Shown piece by piece: positions 7,077-12,542 of a stretch of 17,247 nucleotides of DNA. Below the pieces are notes generated by a model that saw only the letters and a program-made list of their open reading frames with translations, made no database searches and was not told where the DNA came from. The DNA is from Candidatus Omnitrophota bacterium (GTDB taxonomy: Bacteria > Omnitrophota > Gorgyraeia > Gorgyraeales > Gorgyraeaceae): assembly GCA_018817035.1 (NCBI GenBank), contig JAHIUV010000113.1:1-17247 (forward strand). The letters are read 5' to 3'. The translations under genes and the position numbers were made by a program. The stretch's first letter is position 1. The number at the start of each line of letters is the position of its first letter.

Positions 7077-7141
7077 CCCCGCACCTTTTTATCTATTCAA
7101 ATTACCTGATCCAATATTTTGAATATATAAAAGGTGCGGGG
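7077..7141 (+). repeat. rnpB palindromic element, copy 4 (P19 position)
   Basis: CCCCGCACCTTTT/AAAAGGTGCGGGG outer stem and a loop region identical over 31 nt with copy 2. It is inserted between the AGATGATCG block and the ACAGAACCCGGCTTA block near the 3' end. It has the same orientation as the other three copies. Confidence 0.92.
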
Positions 7142-7217
7142 GAACAGAACCCGGCTTATAGGCCTGTGCCTTTCTTTTTTACCTCCCACATCCCGCCCTT
7201 GTATTTCAAGAAGATAT

Positions 7218-8198
7218 ATGCTATATTTACTCATAATGCGTTACTTAGCCTTAGTTTTAATGCTGATATTTACAATTACCGGAACCCTTTTTGCTGATAC
7301 GGTTTACACGAAAGATGGGAAAAGCCTCAAGGGCCTGGTAGTGGACGAATATGCTGACAGGATCACGCTGAGCACTGTCGACGGGGAAAAAGATATTTTG
7401 CGCGGCGGCATTGAAAGAATAGAATATGACGCTCCTGAATTGAATTTTATACAGCTTGGCAGGGATTTTGATGCTAAAGGTTGGTATGAAAAAGCCAGTT
7501 TTTATTATAAAAAGGCAATGGAAATAAACCCTGACAATAAAGAAGCGAGAGAGGCATATCTGGCCAGTCATGCCAAGATGTGGAGACAAGAAGAAAGGAT
7601 GACAAAAAAAGAATTGGCTCGTCAGGGCATGGTTATGGATTGGTGGAAGAATAAATACAAAAAACAGGAGCCTAAAGCGAAAGACAAGTCATCCTTATTA
7701 AAAGAGACTGTCGGTATTTCCCTTGAGGAAAAAGAAGGCACTTTTATAATAACAGATACTGTCCCGTATTCCAGCGCTTATAAGTCGGAAATACGCGAAG
7801 GAGACCTGCTTGTGGGCATATGGGGCGATCTTGTCAGGTATAGTAGCATGGAAGACGTGCTGGATGAATTATTGGGGCCTAAATATTCCGAGGTCAGAGT
7901 ATTAATAGAGAAAAAGATAGTCATCATGACAGAGTACAGCGCCGCTGATATTTATGATGATCTTGGGATCTTACTGGGTTTTGAGTATGAAGGCCTTGTG
8001 GTAAAGGAAACACTTTCGGGTAAAATAGGAGAATCATCGGGGTTTAGGCAGGGTGATCTTATAATGACAATAGACGGAAATTCGACCAGGTATCTTTCCA
8101 TGGACAGCGTTATTGCTTTGATAAGAAGCGCCAAAAGTTCCAAAGAGCTTGTTTTTACCGTCAGGAGAAGGGTTAATTTGAGAAGAGAGGGGAAATAA
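7218..8198 (+). CDS. Exported TPR/PDZ-domain protein
   Basis: About 326 residues from the ATG at 7218, which has AAGAAG at 7208-7213 in front of it; another ATG at 7236 is possible. An upstream in-frame ATG at 7134 lies inside rnpB and is unlikely. An N-terminal hydrophobic signal peptide ends at TLFA, with predicted cleavage before DTVYTKDG. A short beta-rich segment follows (TKDGKSLKGLVVDEY to IERIEYD, about 31-70), then one or two TPR-like helices (GWYEKASFYYKKAMEINPD). Two PDZ-like domains come last, at about 160-215 (IREGDLLVGIWG) and 230-320 (FRQGDLIMTIDG). No protease triad is present, so it is a periplasmic or envelope scaffold rather than an HtrA enzyme. The stop overlaps the next start (TAATG). 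Domain calls are by motif; function is unknown. Confidence 0.85.
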   Translation: MLYLLIMRYLALVLMLIFTITGTLFADTVYTKDGKSLKGLVVDEYADRITLSTVDGEKDILRGGIERIEYDAPELNFIQLGRDFDAKGWYEKASFYYKKAMEINPDNKEAREAYLASHAKMWRQEERMTKKELARQGMVMDWWKNKYKKQEPKAKDKSSLLKETVGISLEEKEGTFIITDTVPYSSAYKSEIREGDLLVGIWGDLVRYSSMEDVLDELLGPKYSEVRVLIEKKIVIMTEYSAADIYDDLGILLGFEYEGLVVKETLSGKIGESSGFRQGDLIMTIDGNSTRYLSMDSVIALIRSAKSSKELVFTVRRRVNLRREGK

Positions 8199-8797
8199 TG
8201 TCCGCGAAACCCGCTTTTAGGAGAAAACAATATTTAATAAAACACGGGCTACAGTTTCGGTATATAGGGATAGTTTTCGCGCTGGCTATTTTAACGTCGA
8301 TAATTACCGGTTATACGGTATTCGCTACAGGATGGACTTTGCTGGGCGAAAAACTTGCCAGCGTGTATCCGCAGGGACGGCTTATATATGTGTTAAAAGC
8401 CGCCAATGTCGCGCTGATAAGGAATCTTTTGCTTTCTTCGCCGTTCATATTTTTTCTCGCGCTTTTCTTTTCGCATAAGATAGCGGGTCCTGTATATAAG
8501 ATCGAAAAAAGCATGGCTGAGATAGCCAGGGGTAATCTTGTGCTTAGGGTTAAGTTGAGGCGCGGAGACGAACTTAAGGATTTTGCCGAAGAGATAAACA
8601 GGATGACAGAAGCCCTTGAAAAATTGGTAATAGTGAATAAAGGCACGAATTCAAAAGTCATGCAGGGGCTTGATAGGTTAAAGAGCCTGGCTTCTGAGTC
8701 CACCCTTGACCGCATAAAGATAGAATCTTCCATAAACGAACTCCAGGGGATCCTTACTGACCTAAATGCCTCATTGAATAAATGGACTACCTCATAG
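8198..8797 (+). CDS. HAMP-domain membrane protein without an output domain
   Basis: A 199-residue membrane protein. A basic N-terminus (about 1-20) is followed by transmembrane segment 1 at about 21-45, an extracytoplasmic loop of only about 30 residues, and transmembrane segment 2 at about 73-95. A classical HAMP linker at about 93-145 has the Gly-Pro at 97-98 and the DELKDFAEEINRM second helix. A short helical tail ends the protein. HAMP linkers normally join a sensor to a kinase, cyclase or chemotaxis signalling domain; none follows here. The ATG overlaps the stop of the PDZ protein by one base, so the two are translationally coupled and probably work together. Signal input or partner recruitment is a guess. 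Confidence 0.85.
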   Translation: MSAKPAFRRKQYLIKHGLQFRYIGIVFALAILTSIITGYTVFATGWTLLGEKLASVYPQGRLIYVLKAANVALIRNLLLSSPFIFFLALFFSHKIAGPVYKIEKSMAEIARGNLVLRVKLRRGDELKDFAEEINRMTEALEKLVIVNKGTNSKVMQGLDRLKSLASESTLDRIKIESSINELQGILTDLNASLNKWTTS

Positions 8798-8946
8798 CTT
8801 AACTTCACAACAGTGCATTGCAGTTTTGTGAAGTTAGATAGCGTAAAATAGTTTGCTGACTTTTGTATGACTGAGTTTTTATTGCTGTTCTCGACTCACT
8901 GCGTTCGCTCGAACAATATTAAACCCCAAGCAAAGTCCTGAGCCTG

Positions 8947-8962
8947 TCCCGAAGTATCGGGA
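8947..8962 (+). repeat. 16-bp hairpin repeat, copy 1
   Basis: TCCCGAAGTATCGGGA, a TCCCGA/TCGGGA stem with AGTA loop. It is nested within an outer palindrome whose arms are GTCCT (8935-8939) and AGGAC (8972-8976). Confidence 0.8.
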
Positions 8963-8994
8963 TATAATCGAAGGACAATATTCTTCGAGCGGAG

Positions 8995-9010
8995 TCCCGA
9001 AGTATCGGGA
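8995..9010 (+). repeat. 16-bp hairpin repeat, copy 2
   Basis: Identical to copy 1 and 48 nt downstream of it, but nested in a different outer palindrome, TTCTTCGAGCGGAG on the left (8981-8994) and CGAAGTCGAGAAG on the right (9011-9023). Confidence 0.8.
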
Positions 9011-9069
9011 CGAAGTCGAGAAGATATAAAGTCAGCAGAGTTTATTATGATATCTGAAGTTAAGCGAGA

Positions 9070-9098
9070 TTGACAACGTTTATTTTCTTTGTTATACT
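9070..9098 (+). promoter_or_regulatory. Consensus sigma70-type promoter of the glycan operon
   Basis: A perfect TTGACA (9070-9075), an optimal 17-nt spacer and TATACT (9093-9098). Transcription would begin around 9104-9107, only a few bases before the ATG at 9110, so the mRNA would be nearly leaderless. The -35 box starts 5 nt after the right end of the inverted-repeat cluster. Confidence 0.85.
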
Positions 9099-9109
9099 GG
9101 CAGGCACGT

Positions 9110-10243
9110 ATGAGAATCTGCCATGTTATAACAAAGCCTGAGCTTGGCGGCGCGCAACTCTCCACTCTTAATATCCTGGCAAATCTGCCGAAAGACAAAT
9201 GTGAGCTATTTTTTGTCACTTCTTCCGAAGGTATTCTGAAATCAGAATTTAAGGGCCTGAAAGGCGTGAGGTCTTTTTTCTCACCGTTTTTGGTCAGACA
9301 AATTAACCCCCTTTATGATATATTGGCATTAATACATATATATCTTATATATATACGCTATGGTGTTTCTCTCGCGCATACCCATAGTTCAAAGGCAGGT
9401 ATAATAGGACGATGGGCGGCAAAGTTTGCCGGAGTTCCTCGCATAGTACATACCGTACATGGATGGTCATTTAACGACTATCAACCTTTGGCCGTGAGGA
9501 AAATTTTTATATTTTTAGAGAGGATAACGGCTGTTTTTACGACAAGAATTATCTGTGTCTCAAAGAGAGATATGGAAATTGGGATAAAATATAACATAGC
9601 CCCCAAAGAAAAATTCGCGCTTATAAAATATGGTGTATCGCTTACTGATTTTCAGGTGAGTCCGGTTAAAAACTCTAAAAAGAGAGAAGAATTAGGGATC
9701 AGGAATAATGACCCTGTAATAGGAATGATAGCCTGCCTTAAGCCTCAAAAATCTCCGTTGGATTACATCAATGCGGCCATAAATATTTACGCAAAAATAC
9801 CTAATGTAAATTTTTTATTGGTCGGTGACGGTGTTTTAAGGGAAAAATGCAAAAGAGCGCTGGCTGTTTCATCTCTCAATGGAAGATTTATTCTTACCGG
9901 ATGGAGAAGGGATGTTTCTGAAATAATGGATATCCTGGATATCGTTGTCCTGACGAGCAAGTGGGAGGGCATGCCTATAGCGATAATAGAGGCCCTTTCC
10001 AAAGGATGCCCGGTAGTCGCTACTAATGCGGGTGGAACTCCGGAGTTACTGAAGGACAGCATTACCGGATACCTTACGCGTCCGGGAGCGCCCCAGGAAA
10101 TCACTGACAGAGTGCTGGAAATGCTCAGTAACCCAGAGAGACTGCTGAAAATGAAACAAGAAGCAGCTTTATCAATAGGGCCTTCTTTCGGGATAGACAG
10201 GATGGTCAGCGAAGTGGAGAGCTTATACAGGGGGTCGATATGA
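9110..10243 (+). CDS. GT4-family glycosyltransferase
   Basis: A 377-residue GT-B fold enzyme that transfers a sugar from a nucleotide-sugar donor, most likely at the cytoplasmic membrane face during polysaccharide assembly. The N-terminal domain shows the GT4 signature ITKPELGGAQLST (8-19) and HTVHGW (114-119). The C-terminal donor-binding domain has LLVGDG (237-242), LTGWRRDV and the E-x7-E motif from Glu286 (EGMPIAIIE, 286-294), followed by GCPVVATNAGG. The ATG at 9110 is chosen because the promoter directly upstream would start transcription at about 9105; the upstream in-frame TTG (9089) overlaps the promoter. It overlaps the next gene by ATGA. Donor and acceptor sugars cannot be told from the sequence. 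Confidence 0.92.
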   Translation: MRICHVITKPELGGAQLSTLNILANLPKDKCELFFVTSSEGILKSEFKGLKGVRSFFSPFLVRQINPLYDILALIHIYLIYIRYGVSLAHTHSSKAGIIGRWAAKFAGVPRIVHTVHGWSFNDYQPLAVRKIFIFLERITAVFTTRIICVSKRDMEIGIKYNIAPKEKFALIKYGVSLTDFQVSPVKNSKKREELGIRNNDPVIGMIACLKPQKSPLDYINAAINIYAKIPNVNFLLVGDGVLREKCKRALAVSSLNGRFILTGWRRDVSEIMDILDIVVLTSKWEGMPIAIIEALSKGCPVVATNAGGTPELLKDSITGYLTRPGAPQEITDRVLEMLSNPERLLKMKQEAALSIGPSFGIDRMVSEVESLYRGSI

Positions 10244-11232
10244 TATATGTGGTTATCTTTTTTATTGCTTTTGTTCTCTCGCTTTTTTTTCTCCCCATCA
10301 CCATGAAGATCAGCAAAAAATATAATATTTTTTCCAAGTCCAGGGATAATACCGGGGCTAAGCCCTGCCTGGGCGGTATAGGAATATTCGCGGCTTTTTT
10401 ATTAGCTATCCTGGCGGCCTGGTTGTTTAGGGTGCCGCTGGGCAGCAAGGCTTTAGGGCTATTGCTGGCTTCAGGTATAATAATCTCATTAGGGATCATA
10501 GATGACGCTAAAGACCTCATGCCGCTATTAAAGATAGCGGTCGAATTTTTTGCGATAGCGCTTTTACTGTCTTTTGGTTTTATCACAAAAATAGCGGTAT
10601 TGCCTGTATGGGTGAATTTCTTTATTTCACTCGTGTGGATACTTTTTATTACCAACGCGTTCAATCTCCTTGATATTTTGGATGGCCTGACATCCGGACT
10701 TGTGGTCATTATTTCATTTACGTTATTCGTTATATCCCTGATAAATAGGGACGTATTTTCAAGCATTATCTTAATGGCGCTCATAGGTTCCCATATCGGT
10801 TTTCTGAGATATAATTATCCCCCCGCGAAGGTTTATATGGGAGATACGGGAAGTCTTTTTTCAGGGTTTTTGCTGGCAGTGATCGCCATAAACATAAGTT
10901 ACGCGCCTATTGAGAGGCCCATAGCCCTGGTAACGCCCATACTCGCGATGAGCCTACCTATCTATGATACTCTGTTTTTGATAATAGTGCGCATGAAAAA
11001 ACACCGGCCTATATTCAAAAAAACAGAGGACCATTTAGCGTTGAGGCTTATAACCATGGGTTGCAGTCCCAGTAAAAGTTTATGGATAATGTATATGTTA
11101 AGTATATTTTTGGCTTTCGCGTCACTGGTTGTTATGCTCAGTTCTAATCTTAAGGGAATTGCTGTAATAGCGGTCGTGTCGGCGGCATTTATTTTTATAG
11201 GTAAAAAAGTAGGGGTGGTCAAGGTAAAATGA
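10240..11232 (+). CDS. WecA/MraY-like polyprenyl-phosphate phosphoglycosyl transferase
   Basis: A 330-residue polytopic membrane enzyme of the family that moves a sugar-1-phosphate from a UDP-sugar onto undecaprenyl phosphate, the first membrane step of O-antigen, teichoic-acid or capsule synthesis. About ten hydrophobic segments are visible. Family motifs are present: the Asp-Asp pair at 88-89 (GIIDDAKDL), NAFNLLDILDGL at 139-150, and YMGDTGS at 199-205 with Asp202. A cytoplasmic HRPIFKKTEDHLALRL loop matches the family's His-rich motif, but the usual HxxHR is partly lost. CAGGGGG at 10228-10234 serves as ribosome-binding site. The ATGA overlap with the GT4 gene and with the next gene shows tight coupling. 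It resembles WecA/TagO rather than MraY because a separate peptidoglycan cluster context is missing. Confidence 0.92.
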   Translation: MIYVVIFFIAFVLSLFFLPITMKISKKYNIFSKSRDNTGAKPCLGGIGIFAAFLLAILAAWLFRVPLGSKALGLLLASGIIISLGIIDDAKDLMPLLKIAVEFFAIALLLSFGFITKIAVLPVWVNFFISLVWILFITNAFNLLDILDGLTSGLVVIISFTLFVISLINRDVFSSIILMALIGSHIGFLRYNYPPAKVYMGDTGSLFSGFLLAVIAINISYAPIERPIALVTPILAMSLPIYDTLFLIIVRMKKHRPIFKKTEDHLALRLITMGCSPSKSLWIMYMLSIFLAFASLVVMLSSNLKGIAVIAVVSAAFIFIGKKVGVVKVK

Positions 11233-12542
11233 TCAGGAATAACGGAAAAGACGATATTTTGATATTGGGAGCGGGCCTGGCAGGGCTTAGCGCGGCCTAT
11301 CATTTAAAAAAGAATTATTCTTTATATGAAAAAGAAGATGAGCCCGGAGGCATGACGAGATCCGTACGTAAAGACGGTTATGTATTCGACTATGACGGGC
11401 ATCTCTTGTATTTCAGGAATGAATATACGTCTCTGCTCATGAATAAACTCCTTGACGGGAACCTCGCGCCTCATAAGAGGAGTTCGTGGATATATTCAAA
11501 CGGTAGTTATACACAATATCCTTTTCAGGCGAATTTTTATGGACTGCCGAGTAACGTCGTAAAAGATTGCCTTGTGGGCCTTATAAAAGCTCAGACCAGC
11601 GCGCCAAAGTCAGACGCGGGCCAGAATGGGAATTTTGAGAATTGGATGCGGAATGTCTTTGGCTCTGGCATATCAGAATTTTTTATGCTGCCATATAACA
11701 GAAAATTTTGGACCATTGAACCTAGGGATCTTACATGTGATTGGATGCAGGGATTTGTCCCGGTGCCGAGTCTTGAAGATACGGTTACGGGAGCCATATC
11801 TAACAGCGCGAAATTGCACGGTTACAACGCCAGATTCTGGTACCCCGTAAAAGGCGGCATATCCGAGATCGTGGAGGCATTTTCACGAAAAGTCAATAAT
11901 CTGCATGTTAATAAAAAGGTAATCACTTTGGATCAATACAGGAAGGAAGTCATCTTTGAGGATGGCACGATAAAAAGTTTTAAGAAATTAATTACGACTA
12001 TTCCGATGCCCGAGCTTTCCAAAATACTGGTGGATCTTCCTAAGCAGGTAAAGCAGGCATTCTCAATGCTTAGGTTTACTTCCATATTCGTGGTCAACCT
12101 GGGCATTAAAAGAGATGATGTTACGGATAAGCACTGGGTTTATTATCCCGGCGATAACATAGTTTTTTACAGGACAGGCTTTCCCACTAATTTTTCAGTA
12201 GACGTGGCTCCCCCCAAGAGGACATCTGTTTACGCGGAAATATCTTATTCTGACAATAAGAAGATAGATAAGGATAAGGCAATAGCCGATACCATAAAGA
12301 ATCTGACGGAGCTGGGAATGATCAGGGATGAAAAAGATATAGAACTTTGCCTTCCGATGGATATCAAGTATGGTTATGTTATTTACGATTCAAACAGGAA
12401 TAAGGCGGTCCAGATAATAAAAAAATATCTCAAGCGTTTCGGTATCCATGCCACAGGCAGGTATGGTAGCTGGAGTTATATGTCTATGGAAGACGTGATC
12501 CTGGAAGGAAAGGAGATAGCGGAATGCCTGTCTATATCTTAG
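11229..12542 (+). CDS. FAD-dependent oxidoreductase, UDP-galactopyranose-mutase-like
   Basis: A 437-residue flavoprotein. The N-terminal Rossmann motif LGAGLAGLSAAYHL (13-26), Glu34 in LYEKEDEPGG (32-41) and the DYDGHLLYF segment (54-62) place it in the amine-oxidase / protoporphyrinogen-oxidase / UDP-galactopyranose-mutase superfamily. The spacing and the DGHLLYF stretch (compare the GIHIFH segment of Glf) favour a sugar-nucleotide-modifying enzyme, and so does the position inside a glycan operon. It may ring-contract or oxidise a nucleotide sugar used by the neighbouring transferases. It starts by ATGA overlap with the WecA-like gene (AAGG at 11221) and runs 19 nt into the carbamoyltransferase gene. 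Superfamily is firm; the reaction is inferred. Confidence 0.85.
   Translation: MIRNNGKDDILILGAGLAGLSAAYHLKKNYSLYEKEDEPGGMTRSVRKDGYVFDYDGHLLYFRNEYTSLLMNKLLDGNLAPHKRSSWIYSNGSYTQYPFQANFYGLPSNVVKDCLVGLIKAQTSAPKSDAGQNGNFENWMRNVFGSGISEFFMLPYNRKFWTIEPRDLTCDWMQGFVPVPSLEDTVTGAISNSAKLHGYNARFWYPVKGGISEIVEAFSRKVNNLHVNKKVITLDQYRKEVIFEDGTIKSFKKLITTIPMPELSKILVDLPKQVKQAFSMLRFTSIFVVNLGIKRDDVTDKHWVYYPGDNIVFYRTGFPTNFSVDVAPPKRTSVYAEISYSDNKKIDKDKAIADTIKNLTELGMIRDEKDIELCLPMDIKYGYVIYDSNRNKAVQIIKKYLKRFGIHATGRYGSWSYMSMEDVILEGKEIAECLSIS

Larger units (their letters stand above)
6664..7170 (+). ncRNA. rnpB: RNase P RNA (class A-like) carrying four palindromic elements
   Basis: The catalytic RNA of RNase P, which matures the 5' ends of tRNAs. 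P1 is formed by GGCGCAGGC (6664-6672) and GCCTGTGCC (7162-7170). Universal core blocks are present: GAGGAAAGTCCGGGCTC at 6745-6761, a short P8 hairpin around 6777-6789, ACAGAG at 6870-6875, GGGTGAAA at 6944-6951, GGAGCAAAACCAAATAGG at 6969-6986, P18 as a 7-bp stem with GCAA tetraloop (7040-7057), AGATGATCG at 7065-7073 and ACAGAACCCGGCTTATAGGCC at 7144-7164. GTCTCGCC pairs with GGCGAGAC as P16, as in class A. Four copies of one 62-65 nt palindrome occupy the places of P3, P9, P12 and P19. Without them the RNA is about 252 nt, and P13/P14 seem absent. A T-rich tract (7171-7180) follows P1 and may help termination. Helix names come from alignment by eye to E. coli. Confidence 0.96.
8797..9065 (+). 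mobile_element. MITE-like cluster of nested inverted repeats (non-coding)
   Basis: The 270-nt gap before the glycan operon has no credible gene. It is bounded by a perfect 11-bp inverted repeat, GCTTAACTTCA (8797-8807) and TGAAGTTAAGC (9055-9065). Inside it, TGCTGACTTT (8854-8863) pairs with AAAGTCAGCA (9028-9037), and TAACTTCACAA (8800-8810) with TTGTGAAGTTA (8826-8836). Two copies of a 16-bp hairpin and two ACAATATT direct repeats (8913-8920, 8975-8982) also occur. No transposase and no clear target-site duplication were seen. The terminal inverted repeats, lack of coding capacity and nested palindromes suggest a miniature element or several REP-like units inserted into one another. The left repeat includes the last base of the HAMP gene stop codon. 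Confidence 0.45.

Noticed and set aside
6683..7141. Regularly repeated palindromes resembling a CRISPR array
   Set aside because: The segments between repeats (46, 25 and 133 nt) are unequal and are the conserved core of RNase P RNA, not spacers. There are no cas genes.
7134..7217. Upstream ATG (7134) extending the PDZ protein
   Set aside because: It lies inside the fourth rnpB repeat. The extra 28 residues are not signal-peptide-like, whereas the ATG at 7218 gives a normal signal peptide.
6839..7297. Open reading frames across the RNase P RNA on both strands
   Set aside because: They lie over conserved structural RNA and repeat hairpins and have no family-like composition or ribosome-binding sites.
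8798..8840. Terminator after the HAMP gene
   Set aside because: The 11-bp stem is AT-rich with a 15-nt loop and lacks a following T-run, so it fits better as part of the nested inverted repeats.
9089..9109. TTG start for the GT4 gene
   Set aside because: It overlaps the promoter spacer, upstream of the predicted transcription start. The family N-terminus begins at MRICHVITKPELGG (ATG 9110).
8896..9219. 107-codon minus-strand frame over the repeat block and GT4 start
   Set aside because: It runs across palindromes and the strong + strand promoter, has no ribosome-binding site, and its composition is not protein-like.
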